From contig JAIJUV010000030.1 in NCBI GenBank assembly GCA_022732315.1, positions 1 to 19,315 of the forward strand: a DNA stretch of 19,315 nt, read 5' to 3'. The stretch is from Prevotella sp. Its GTDB lineage: Bacteria > Bacteroidota > Bacteroidia > Bacteroidales > Bacteroidaceae. The notes under the pieces were generated by a model. That model worked only from the letters and a program-made list of their open reading frames with translations. It made no database searches and was not told where the DNA came from. Each line of letters begins with the position of its first letter. The first letter of the stretch is position 1. Shown piece after piece: positions 5,734 through 13,058 of the stretch. The position numbers and the translations under genes were made by a program.

Positions 5734-8340
5734 TTAGAATCGGTAGCCAATCTGGAACATGCCGTTGGTGCCGAATGCGTAATACTTCTTTGGATTCTTT
5801 GAGAACTGATAAACGCGAACGTTGTTCACCTCGCCGCCTGTGGTGAGGGTGTAGCCCGAACGTGAGTTCTGCTCATATCCGCCCGTTACCAGCTTCTGGT
5901 TGTTCAGCAGGTTGGTAATCATGAGGTTGAAGTTGAGCGAGCCCTTCTTCAATCGGATGCTCTTGCCGATGCTCATGTCAACCATCCATCCTCCGTGACC
6001 CTTCGCCTGTGCCACAGCCTCAGGCAGCCAGCTGTTTCCATCTTCTGTAACCACAGATGGGAAGATCTCCGGATACTTCTGGTGGGCACTCTGACGGTTC
6101 TTGAGCACCTTCTCGTAGCGATAGCTTGGAGAATAGGAGAGGTAGATGCGGTCGTAGTAGTTGGCATTCAGATTCACGAACCATCCGTTGGTATGGAGGT
6201 CGAGACCGATGCTTCCCACGGTGAGCGGCGTGCCACTCTCGCGCATATCTATCACGTAAGCCTTGTCGGTATATACCTCGGCACTCTTAGAGAGCATGTA
6301 GTTGGCAGTAACATTGTTGATGTTCTTTGCCTCGCTGATGGTGCCCAGAGTCTTGAAGTCGAGCCATGAAGTGAGCTTGAACTTCAAGCCAGCCTCCAGA
6401 CCGTAGTATTCCTTCTTCAATCCGGTCATGCTCACGTAGGTGAACGAGTTCTCATCGTCGTTGTAGAAGTTCTGCCACTCGGTTACATTCTCCATTCGGC
6501 TGTAGTAACCGCTCAGGTTGGCATGCATCCATGCGTTCTGATACTGGTAGCTTACCTCTGAGCTGAAGATGCGCTCGTTCTTGAGGTTGGTAACGAAATC
6601 GTTGTTGATTTCAGGCGCGATGAAGGCGGTGTTTGCCATAGGCGCACGCCACTCGTAGCCGGCTCCGATGCGGAAGGCATGACCGCGGCCAGCATCATAG
6701 TTCACGCTCAGCTTGCCACCGCCGTCGAGGAAGTGGGCTGTGCCGCTGTTGCCATAGCTGTTGTCGGCAGCCATACCGTTGCGCATGTATCCCTTGCGCT
6801 TCATGCCGGTGTAGCCGATGCGGCCGCTCACCATGGCCTCGAAGCGTGAAATCTGGGTCTTGTAGGTGCTCCAGGCGCCTGCCTTCTGAACGTCGATGCG
6901 GTAGTCGTAGCCGAACTTGTCGCCCTCGTACACCAGTTTGCCGGTGTTGTTAGGTCCGGCGGTGTTCAGGTCGTACTGCACGCGTGGGTCGGAGATGGAG
7001 TATTCGCCGATGGCGTAGGAGTTGATGTTGTGGAAGATTTTTCCTCCCAGCATATCCTCCATGGTCTGGTAATGGCGGTTCTGGTTGATGCCGAGCATGA
7101 AGCCCGATGCCAGGCTCGACTTGTTGGTGAGCTTGGTGTTGAGGGTTGAGGAGAGCACGAGGTTGAGGTTGTCGTTGTGCTTAGCCTGCAAGTAGTACAT
7201 GGTCTCCTGTCCGTTCTTGGCAGCCTGCTGGTTGGAGTAGTAGAGGCGGTCCCAGTCTATCTGGCGGTTCTGCTTGCTAGCCTGCCAGTAGTTCACGGCG
7301 TTGTTCCAGCTATCCCAGTTGTAGATGTTGTTTCCGTTCTGGAAGTCGCCCCACACGTAGTAGTTGGCAGATGGCATGTTCTTCCAGTAGTCTGGCTGCG
7401 GATTCTCGGCGTTGTTGTAGTTGAGCTTGGTGCTCTTGTACATGGAGTATTTTCCGAAGAGGGATGTGGTGAGCTTCATGCCTTCGTTGATGTCCCAGTC
7501 CCATGTGGCGATGGCAGAAGGGGCGAAGTCGTTCACTACTCTCGAGTTACGCTTGTGTCCGTTCTGGTATCCCCAGTATGGGTTGTAGTAGTAGTCGTTG
7601 GCAAGCCAGTAGGCCTCGTCGGTAGAAGCGCCCTGGGTGCTTCGCTCGGTAGGGTTTCCCCAGGTGGAGAGGCTCAGGGAGTGGCCGTTCATCCACTTCT
7701 TCTGCACGCCGAAGAAATAGGAGAGGGCGTTGTAGTAGGTGCCCTCCACGTATCCGCGGTTGGCCCATCGGTAGGTGAGTCCGGCTGTGATGGCCCATCC
7801 CTTGGCGTTGAATCCGCTGGAGTAGGTGTAGAGTCCGCGCAGGGTGTAGTTGCGGTTGGCAGCAGCCACGCTGGCATACTGTCCTTCCTGCATGCTTCCG
7901 GCACGGAAATCATAGTTGTTGGAACCCGCCATTCCGGTCATGGAATAGCCGTTGGCCTCGAACGGCAGCGCGAAATCCACGTTGCGTGAGAATCGGTTCA
8001 ATCCTCCGATGTTGGAGAATCTGAACTGTCCGGTCTCCATATCGTTCATCGCAGCACCATTGATATACACATCGTTATATTTCTGGTTGAAGGCACGATA
8101 GCGGAATCTCACAGGCGAGAAGAGGTAACCTGCATCCTTGGCATATACGTTGGATGAAGAGTTGAGGATGGTGACATTGGATGACATGTCATCGTCCTCG
8201 CCCAACTGTGCCTCGGAGAAGGTGAAAGCATTCTCGTCGAGTCCCTGTGCCATGTTCTGCTCAGTGTTTTTTCCGTTCTGAGCCATCGCAAGCGTACAGG
8301 AGAAGAGTGCTAACGTTGCTAATTTTATTTTCTTTTGCAT
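5734..8340 (-). CDS. TonB-dependent-receptor-type outer-membrane beta-barrel protein
   Basis: An 868-residue outer-membrane protein. Residues 1-20 form a signal peptide (cut after AMA, before QNGKN). A plug-like region follows (about 55-130, with NDVYINGAAMNDMETGQF and SNIGGLNRFSR), then a long beta barrel rich in alternating aromatic and polar residues. It ends in GMFQIGYRF, whose terminal Phe is the usual barrel-assembly signal. There is no N-terminal carboxypeptidase-like domain as in SusC proteins, no clear TonB box, and the plug is short. It is the first gene of a three-gene minus-strand operon, with both lipoproteins downstream, and is divergent from the secreted EEP protein. An imperfect -7 box (TTACTTTG on the minus strand, 8382-8375) lies 35 bases before the start. 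It probably imports a ligand bound by the lipoproteins; the substrate is not readable from sequence. Confidence 0.9.
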   Translation of the reverse strand: MQKKIKLATLALFSCTLAMAQNGKNTEQNMAQGLDENAFTFSEAQLGEDDDMSSNVTILNSSSNVYAKDAGYLFSPVRFRYRAFNQKYNDVYINGAAMNDMETGQFRFSNIGGLNRFSRNVDFALPFEANGYSMTGMAGSNNYDFRAGSMQEGQYASVAAANRNYTLRGLYTYSSGFNAKGWAITAGLTYRWANRGYVEGTYYNALSYFFGVQKKWMNGHSLSLSTWGNPTERSTQGASTDEAYWLANDYYYNPYWGYQNGHKRNSRVVNDFAPSAIATWDWDINEGMKLTTSLFGKYSMYKSTKLNYNNAENPQPDYWKNMPSANYYVWGDFQNGNNIYNWDSWNNAVNYWQASKQNRQIDWDRLYYSNQQAAKNGQETMYYLQAKHNDNLNLVLSSTLNTKLTNKSSLASGFMLGINQNRHYQTMEDMLGGKIFHNINSYAIGEYSISDPRVQYDLNTAGPNNTGKLVYEGDKFGYDYRIDVQKAGAWSTYKTQISRFEAMVSGRIGYTGMKRKGYMRNGMAADNSYGNSGTAHFLDGGGKLSVNYDAGRGHAFRIGAGYEWRAPMANTAFIAPEINNDFVTNLKNERIFSSEVSYQYQNAWMHANLSGYYSRMENVTEWQNFYNDDENSFTYVSMTGLKKEYYGLEAGLKFKLTSWLDFKTLGTISEAKNINNVTANYMLSKSAEVYTDKAYVIDMRESGTPLTVGSIGLDLHTNGWFVNLNANYYDRIYLSYSPSYRYEKVLKNRQSAHQKYPEIFPSVVTEDGNSWLPEAVAQAKGHGGWMVDMSIGKSIRLKKGSLNFNLMITNLLNNQKLVTGGYEQNSRSGYTLTTGGEVNNVRVYQFSKNPKKYYAFGTNGMFQIGYRF

Positions 8341-8477
8341 AGTCTGTATAAGTTAATAATAAAATGTACAAGTGCAAAGTAACACATTTTTTTTGAATAT
8401 AGAAAGACATTTTAGTTAAAAATTTGCTAAAAATGAATTTTTCTCCATTTTTGCAGCGTTTTTTGCGATATTTGTGC

Positions 8478-8485
8478 TATCTTTG
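8478..8485 (+). promoter_or_regulatory. -7 box of the EEP nuclease gene
   Basis: TATCTTTG matches TAnnTTTG exactly and lies 55 bases before ATG 8541. No TTG sits at the usual 19-21 nt spacing; the closest is TTG 8451-8453, with a 24-nt spacer. The 200-bp divergent gap (8341-8540) also serves the TonB receptor operon. Confidence 0.6.
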
Positions 8486-8540
8486 CGGTTATAAAAGATT
8501 AAATACATGTAAAACGAGAAAGAATAACGAATAAAGGATT

Positions 8541-9614
8541 ATGAGAAGACAAGTATGGTTTTTGGCTGCCCTGCTGATGATTATTGGCTTGGGTGCTTCC
8601 GCTCAGAAGAAAAAAACGGCTGCAGCCGGTGGAAAACAGTTTCAGGTGTATGCAGTGGGTTTTTATAATCAGGAGAATCTTTTCGATACTTGCCACGATG
8701 CGGGTAAGAACGACTATGAGTATCTGCCTGCCAAGGGCTGGAACGGAATGAAATATACTAGTAAGCTGAAGAACATGTCGCGTGCCCTGGCTGATATGGG
8801 TACGGATGTGCTCCCTAACGTGGGCTGTGCCTTCATCGGTCTTGCCGAGGTGGAGAATGCCAATGTGCTGAAGGATCTTACGGCTCAGCCTCCGTTGAAG
8901 GCGCGCAACATGCAGTTCTGCCACATCGAGGGTCCGGATAAGCGCGGCATCGACTGTGCGCTGCTCTATAACCCTGCGCTCTTCAGGGTGAAGAACGTGA
9001 AGCTGGTGCCTTATGTGCAGGAACTGGCGAAGGATTCTGCCTTCAAGACCCGTGGTTTCCTGACGGTGCGTGGCGAGATGGCGGGCGAAGACGTGGCTGT
9101 GATTGTGTGCCACTGGCCAAGCCGTTTCTCGGTTTCGTTCTACCGTGAGAGCGGTGCGCGCCAGACCAAGGTGGTGAAGGACAGTCTGCTCAGAGTGAAT
9201 CCGGATATGAAGGTTTTCGTGATGGGTGATATGAATGATGACCCTACGGATAAGAGTATGCATGAGGTGCTCCGTGCGAAGCCTGAGATTTCGCAGGTGG
9301 GCGAGGGCGACATGTATAATCCTTGGTATAATATTCTGGCTAAGGAGGGCAAGGGTACCTTGTTCTATAATGGCAGCTGGAACCTCTTCGACCAGATTGT
9401 GATGACTCCTAACCTGCTGAACAAGGATGCGAAGAAGAAGGACTATTCGAGCCTGAAGTTCTGGAAGAACCACGTGTTCCGCAGAGACTACCTCATCCAG
9501 CAGGAGGGCCAGTATAAGGGTTCGCCTCTGAGAACCAAGGCTGGTGGCAGATGGCTCAATGGCTACAGCGATCACCTGCCAGTGGTATTGTATCTGGTGA
9601 AGGAAAAGAAATGA
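8541..9614 (+). CDS. Secreted endonuclease/exonuclease/phosphatase family protein
   Basis: A 357-residue member of the EEP (DNase I-like) superfamily of metal-dependent phosphodiesterases. Residues 1-21 are a signal peptide ending ASA before Gln22, so it is exported. Catalytic motifs occur in order: NQENLFD (43-49, Asn43), GLAEVEN (100-106, Glu103), KRGIDCALLY (134-143), HWPSR (191-195, His191), GDMNDDP (229-235, Asp230/Asn232), FDQIV (283-287) and SDHLPVVL (343-350, His345). All expected active-site residues are present. EEP members include nucleases and other phosphoesterases, so the exact substrate is open. The gene is divergent from the TonB receptor/DUF5689/DUF6359 operon, a pairing that suggests extracellular nucleic-acid or phosphoester processing and uptake. 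A 358-codon open frame on the opposite strand (8499-9575) is a shadow of this gene. Confidence 0.93.
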   Translation: MRRQVWFLAALLMIIGLGASAQKKKTAAAGGKQFQVYAVGFYNQENLFDTCHDAGKNDYEYLPAKGWNGMKYTSKLKNMSRALADMGTDVLPNVGCAFIGLAEVENANVLKDLTAQPPLKARNMQFCHIEGPDKRGIDCALLYNPALFRVKNVKLVPYVQELAKDSAFKTRGFLTVRGEMAGEDVAVIVCHWPSRFSVSFYRESGARQTKVVKDSLLRVNPDMKVFVMGDMNDDPTDKSMHEVLRAKPEISQVGEGDMYNPWYNILAKEGKGTLFYNGSWNLFDQIVMTPNLLNKDAKKKDYSSLKFWKNHVFRRDYLIQQEGQYKGSPLRTKAGGRWLNGYSDHLPVVLYLVKEKK

Positions 9615-9680
9615 TTTAGTTGATAGTTAAGAGTTAATAATTAATAGTTGATAGTTAATAGTTTATAGTTTATAGGACTT
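9615..9680. repeat. GTTGATAGTTAATAG-type dispersed repeat
   Basis: The gap after the EEP gene contains several near-copies of agttgatagttaatag ending in atagtttatagtttatagg. The same 19-nt ending recurs at 13824-13843. It is AT-rich, only weakly self-complementary here, and probably a dispersed intergenic repeat that may help end transcription. Confidence 0.55.
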
Positions 9681-9707
9681 TGTTAAGTTCTAAAATCTAT
9701 AGCTAAG

Positions 9708-9727
9708 CTAATCATAAAGTTCAAAGT
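9708..9727 (+). repeat. 20-nt repeat before the UDG gene (copy 1)
   Basis: The 20-mer ctaatcataaagttcaaagt ends 3 bases before ATG 9731. An identical copy at 13029-13048 lies 10 bases before the SDR gene. Confidence 0.7.
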
Positions 9728-9730
9728 GTA

Positions 9731-10342
9731 ATGGTTGAGAATCATCCTTTTGAGCCTTGGTTGCCGGGCAATGCCAAGTTGCTGATGCTCGGCACGTTTC
9801 CACCTTCGGAGAAGCGATGGTGCATGCCTTGGTATTATCCTAATTTTCAGAATGATATGTGGAGAATCTTCGGTATCATCTACTTCGGCGATAAGCTGCA
9901 CTTTGTGGATGTGGAGAACAAGACGTATCGCCTGGATGCCATCAAGGAGTTCCTGAAGGAGAAGGGCGTGGCGATATATGATACTGCCCAGCAGGTGATA
10001 CGTACCAAGAACACGGCATCGGATAAGGACCTGCAGATTGTGCAGCCTTCTGACTTGGATGGCATGCTGAGGCAGCTGCCCGAATGCAGGGCGGTGCTGA
10101 CAGCCGGTCAGCTAGCCACCAAGATCTTTTCTGAACATTTCGGGATTAAGGAAAAGCCGGAAATGGGTGGCTTCGTAGAGTTTGAGTTTGAAGACCAGGA
10201 AGGAGCATCTGCTGGTTCTTCTTCGGGTTCATCTTCCCGCAAGCTTCGTCTCTATCGCATGCCATCGAGTTCGAGGGCGTATCCGATGGCGGTGGAGAAG
10301 AAGGCTGAGTACTATCGCAAGATGTTTGAGGACATCTTATAA
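9731..10342 (+). CDS. Uracil-DNA glycosylase family protein
   Basis: A 203-residue protein of the uracil-DNA-glycosylase-like superfamily (base-excision repair or related base recognition). The N-terminal motif LMLGTFPPSEKRWCMPWYYP (18-37) corresponds to the active-site loop that in Mug/UDG enzymes begins G.NP. The C-terminal RMPSSSRAYP (176-185) corresponds to the DNA-intercalation loop. The central part ALTAGQLATK-like segment (VLTAGQLATK, 122-131) is the third core strand and helix. The family length (about 180-190) is exceeded by a Gly/Ser-rich insertion (158-170) between two core strands, probably a flexible loop. The ATG follows 3 bases after a 20-nt repeat shared with the SDR gene. The stop codon lies at the very edge of a nested palindrome. 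Substrate preference cannot be fixed. Confidence 0.8.
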   Translation: MVENHPFEPWLPGNAKLLMLGTFPPSEKRWCMPWYYPNFQNDMWRIFGIIYFGDKLHFVDVENKTYRLDAIKEFLKEKGVAIYDTAQQVIRTKNTASDKDLQIVQPSDLDGMLRQLPECRAVLTAGQLATKIFSEHFGIKEKPEMGGFVEFEFEDQEGASAGSSSGSSSRKLRLYRMPSSSRAYPMAVEKKAEYYRKMFEDIL

Positions 10343-10600
10343 AACTGAACTTTCGCATGTGGTTCAAGTACGGGCTGAAGGCCCAAAAGCTCCTAGCCCA
10401 GGGCAGCGCCCTGGGTATGATGGCAATCAGCAAGACGCCCTGTAAGGGCAAAAGCTTTATGTCTTGTCTGGAGTTTTTAAAGCTTTTGCCCTTTCAGGGC
10501 GACAGGTTTGCGTCCGTAATAACCCAGGGCGATGCCCTGGGCTAGGGGCTTCTGCCCTTTCAGGGCGTGTGGAGCTTACATGCGAAACTTGAGTTATAGT
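10340..10600. repeat. Nested palindromic element 1 (about 240-260 bp)
   Basis: Three inverted-repeat tiers enclose one another. Outer: tttcgcatgt (10351-10360) and acatgcgaaa (10578-10587), 10/10, extending imperfectly to 10339-10600. Middle: 24 nt at 10393-10416 and 10522-10545, one mismatch, each arm itself palindromic around a gccctggg core. Inner: 24 nt at 10436-10459 and 10478-10501, one mismatch, loop of 18. Small hairpins (gccctgaaagggc type) sit between outer and middle arms. No ORF of note is inside. It fills the whole space between the UDG gene and the uridine kinase leader, so it will also be present in RNA. Confidence 0.85.
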
Positions 10601-10629
10601 AAAATATATCTTATAGAAAAATAGAATAA

Positions 10630-11256
10630 ATGGAAAATCTAGATAAAGTAACTGTGATTGGTATTGCCGGCGGAACGGGCTCTGGCAAGACCACGGTGGT
10701 GAAGCGACTGGTAGAGGCTTTGCCGCCTCATTTCGTGGCTGTGGTGCCATTGGATTCCTATTACAATGATACCTCGGAGATGACCGAGGAGGAGCGTCAT
10801 CAGATCAACTTCGATCATCCTGATGCTTTCGACTGGAAACTGCTGCACAAGCAGTTGGCAGATTTGAGAGCGGGCCGTGCCATCGAACAGCCTACCTATA
10901 GCTACATCAAATGTAACCGTGAGAAGGAAACGGTGCATGTGGATCCGAAGCCTGTGGTTATCATCGAGGGTATCATGACGCTGGTAGACAAACGCTTGCG
11001 CGACCTGATGGATCTGAAGGTTTTCGTGGATACGGATGCCGATGAGCGCCTGATCCGCAACATCCAGCGTGATACCATCGACCGTGGAAGAACGGTTTCG
11101 ATGGTGGTAGACCGTTATCTCAAGGTGCTCAAGCCTATGCACGAGCAGTTTATTGAACCAACCAAGCGCTATGCCGACATCATCATCCCGCAAGGTGGCG
11201 AGAATGTCACCGGCATCGGTATTCTATGTAAATATGTAGAGGGCCTGGTGGATTAA
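10630..11256 (+). CDS. udk: Uridine kinase
   Basis: A 208-residue cytosolic kinase that phosphorylates uridine or cytidine to the monophosphate, the first step of pyrimidine nucleoside salvage. Visible family marks: P-loop GIAGGTGSGKTT (11-22), LDSYYND (41-47), FDHPDAFDW (61-69), QPTYSY (about 96-101), the EGIM segment, RNIQRDTIDRGR as lid, and FIEPTKRYADIIIP near the end. The length equals the usual bacterial udk. The start at ATG 10630 is preceded by an A-rich leader and no clear -7 box. The gene stands between two nested palindromic elements. Its position downstream of secreted nuclease genes fits nucleoside salvage, but no operon link is shown. Confidence 0.96.
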   Translation: MENLDKVTVIGIAGGTGSGKTTVVKRLVEALPPHFVAVVPLDSYYNDTSEMTEEERHQINFDHPDAFDWKLLHKQLADLRAGRAIEQPTYSYIKCNREKETVHVDPKPVVIIEGIMTLVDKRLRDLMDLKVFVDTDADERLIRNIQRDTIDRGRTVSMVVDRYLKVLKPMHEQFIEPTKRYADIIIPQGGENVTGIGILCKYVEGLVD

Positions 11257-11283
11257 TCGTAGATTAGCATCTGTCGCTTGGCG

Positions 11284-11347
11284 TCCGTTAGGCGTCTCGG
11301 CGGATTTGCAATCATAAGTGGTTGAAAGATTCCGTTAGGCGTCTCGG
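11284..11347. repeat. Paired 17-nt direct repeat downstream of udk
   Basis: tccgttaggcgtctcgg occurs exactly at 11284-11300 and 11331-11347, a period of 47 bases, just left of nested palindrome 2. Its role is unknown. Confidence 0.75.
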
Positions 11348-11367
11348 TGTTGACTTTCTCTCCATCC

Positions 11368-11599
11368 GTCCCCGAAGGGGGCGAATGTGAATAACCGCTG
11401 GTGGAATGACCGAAGGGAATGGAACCTGCGGATAGTGGCATAGAAAAAAGTAAGCGTCCCCGAAGGGGGCGAACAGGAATCAGATTGGATGCTGTTCGCC
11501 CCCTTCGGGGACGTTTGTTGAGTAGCGATTTTATCCGCAGGTTCCATTCCCTTCGGTCATTCCACCTGCGGTTATTGAGAGTTCGCCCCCTTTGGGGAC
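11368..11599. repeat. Nested palindromic element 2 (232 bp)
   Basis: Three inverted tiers. Outer: gtccccgaagggggcgaa (11368-11385) with 11582-11599, one difference (a G-U pair in plus-strand RNA). Middle: 44 nt at 11391-11434 with 11532-11575, 43/44 matching. Inner: 22 nt at 11455-11476 with 11492-11513, 22/22, loop of 15. The outer and inner arms carry the same 18-nt module, so the module occurs four times. The element lies between the convergent udk and DUF308 genes and could stop transcription from both sides. Confidence 0.92.
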
Positions 11600-11611
11600 G
11601 GCAGTAGTCTT

Positions 11612-12268
11612 TTATTTCTCTTCAATGAATGTGGCATCCTCGAAAACCTTATTAGAAGAAGAGGCGGTGGTCTTGATTTCCTGCATCTTCTTCCATTTTC
11701 TCCGGTTGTTGGAAACCTTGAAGGCATTCATGGCTTCTACCACTCCATATACCAGCATCGCCCATCCTATGACCAGGAGTGGGGCAGAGGCGATGGAGCT
11801 AGGACGGAAGAGGGCAAGGAGACCGAGCAGGAGGAGTGCTGTAGGCATCAGCCAATACACGATTCCCACTCTTCCCATCTTGGCAGCTGCCACCAGATTC
11901 GCCATCTGACTGAGCGCTCCCATAATCAGCAATGCCGAAAGGATGAACATCAGCCAGGAGATAAACACGTTTGGCATCAGCGCCAGGATCAGTCCCAGAA
12001 TCAGTGAACCCATTCCCACCAGCGGGAAGTTGGGACGCATGCCCACGATGTGGTTACCCTGGGCATCATATAGATACTGTCCCTTCATCTTCTCGGAATT
12101 TCGCTTGGCACTCAGATACGTGAGCAGCGAGATGACACCCGAGAGGAAAAACAGTATGCCGATGGCTATGGTAATCCAGGTTACGGTCTGCTCGCGGTAT
12201 TGAATGAGCAGTCCGCCCACGATGATAGCGCATACGGCGCGGAATAATGAACTATGTATCACTTTCAT
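11612..12268 (-). CDS. DUF308 family integral membrane protein
   Basis: A 218-residue inner-membrane protein with six probable membrane segments (about 9-23, 30-52, 83-98, 102-122, 134-154, 160-180), arranged as repeated two-helix units typical of the DUF308/HdeD-like family. A short polar stretch (53-80) separates the first pair from the rest, and a basic, Ser-rich tail (184-218) is probably cytosolic. The family function is not settled; some HdeD members are linked to acid resistance, which should not be transferred here. The gene is monocistronic, with a -7 box at 12320-12327 on its strand. Its stop is 13 bases from nested palindrome 2, which probably ends its transcript. Confidence 0.8.
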   Translation of the reverse strand: MKVIHSSLFRAVCAIIVGGLLIQYREQTVTWITIAIGILFFLSGVISLLTYLSAKRNSEKMKGQYLYDAQGNHIVGMRPNFPLVGMGSLILGLILALMPNVFISWLMFILSALLIMGALSQMANLVAAAKMGRVGIVYWLMPTALLLLGLLALFRPSSIASAPLLVIGWAMLVYGVVEAMNAFKVSNNRRKWKKMQEIKTTASSSNKVFEDATFIEEK

Positions 12269-12319
12269 TTCTTATCATATATTATTTAGTTTGCAATGTT
12301 TAGGATATGATTCCTACTG

Positions 12320-12327
12320 CAAAAGTA
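12320..12327 (-). promoter_or_regulatory. -7 box of the DUF308 gene
   Basis: TACTTTTG on the minus strand (12327-12320) matches TAnnTTTG and lies 52 bases before ATG 12268. No TTG is seen at the usual upstream distance. Confidence 0.5.
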
Positions 12328-12413
12328 CAAAAGAATTCTGATATAGCAGGTGTTTTCTACACCTTTTATATCTTATTTAACGCAATTTATTCCTTATTCT
12401 CAATAAATATCAG

Positions 12414-12421
12414 TAATTTTG
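12414..12421 (+). promoter_or_regulatory. -7 box of the histidine phosphatase gene
   Basis: TAATTTTG matches TAnnTTTG and lies 16 bases before ATG 12438, so the transcript would have a leader of only about 10 nt. No clear -33 element is visible. Confidence 0.5.
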
Positions 12422-12437
12422 TAAGCAAAAACAAAAT

Positions 12438-13001
12438 ATGACAACATTGTATCTGGTGCGTCACGGAGAGACCGTTGACAATGCCGCACAAATTATGCAG
12501 GGACAAAGGCCTGGAAGACTGAATGAAAAGGGTATTGAGCAGGCTGAGGAAGTGGCCCGGAAGATGGCAAACGACCACATCGATGTCTTCGTTTCGAGCG
12601 ACCTTTACCGCAGCATGCAGACCTGTGCCATCATCGCCCGTCCTCATCTGGAATGTGAACCTGCAGGCTCTCGCCATGTTTTGTCTGAAGATGAAATTCT
12701 TCAGCATATCGTGACGACTCCTCTGATTCGTGAGCGTGACTGGGGAGATTTCACGGGGAAATTCATCCCTTCGCTTCCCAAGGATCCGAAGGATTGGCCT
12801 GATAACATCGAGGGATTGGAAAAGATGAAGTCGAGAGCCCAGAACTTCCTTACCTGGCTCAAGGTGGCGTATCCCGACAAGACGATTCTTGCCGTGGGAC
12901 ATGGCGTCATCAACAAGGCGATTCAGAGCGTTTACTACAAGCGCCCGATGAACCAGATAGAAAAAATGACGAATGCTGAAGTGAGAGTTCTGATACTTTA
13001 A
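12438..13001 (+). CDS. Histidine phosphatase family protein (phosphoglycerate-mutase-like)
   Basis: A 187-residue cytosolic enzyme of histidine phosphatase branch 1, which transfers phosphate through a phospho-histidine. Catalytic residues are all present: Arg8-His9-Gly10-Glu11 at the start (LVRHGET), Arg58 in SSDLYRS (53-59), the acid in RERDWGDFTG (98-107, Glu99) and His155 in VGHG (153-156). The length suits a small-molecule phosphatase of the CobC/GpmB type rather than a glycolytic mutase. The substrate cannot be named. It lies 57 bases upstream of the SDR gene on the same strand and they may be cotranscribed, but the 20-nt repeat in the gap could separate them. Confidence 0.92.
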   Translation: MTTLYLVRHGETVDNAAQIMQGQRPGRLNEKGIEQAEEVARKMANDHIDVFVSSDLYRSMQTCAIIARPHLECEPAGSRHVLSEDEILQHIVTTPLIRERDWGDFTGKFIPSLPKDPKDWPDNIEGLEKMKSRAQNFLTWLKVAYPDKTILAVGHGVINKAIQSVYYKRPMNQIEKMTNAEVRVLIL

Positions 13002-13028
13002 GATGGAAGAACCCTTTAAAAACAAAGA

Positions 13029-13048
13029 CTAATCATAAAGTTCAAAGT
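13029..13048 (+). repeat. 20-nt repeat before the SDR gene (copy 2)
   Basis: Exact second copy of ctaatcataaagttcaaagt (first at 9708-9727), ending 10 bases before ATG 13059. Confidence 0.7.
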
Positions 13049-13058
13049 AACAAAATAC

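Noticed and set aside
5685..5741. Repeated tcgttttagaatc near the receptor stop codon
   Set aside because: Two 13-nt copies (5685-5697 and 5729-5741), one partly coding, in AT-rich sequence; too short to claim a functional element.
5734..8340. SusC/SusD polysaccharide utilisation locus
   Set aside because: The receptor lacks the SusC N-terminal extension, no SusD-like protein is present, and there are no glycoside hydrolases nearby.
8499..9575. 358-codon open frame on the minus strand
   Set aside because: It lies opposite the EEP gene, which carries a signal peptide and all catalytic motifs. The antisense product is His/Arg/Leu-rich with no recognisable domain, as expected for a shadow of a GC-richer gene.
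10334..10615. 8-bp target-site duplication (atcttata) around nested element 1
   Set aside because: The copies at 10334-10341 and 10608-10615 are not next to the terminal arms at equal distance, one is inside the UDG coding end, and 8 AT-rich bases can match by chance.
11368..11599. CRISPR array
   Set aside because: The repeats are inverted and concentric, not evenly spaced direct repeats with unique spacers, and no cas genes are present.
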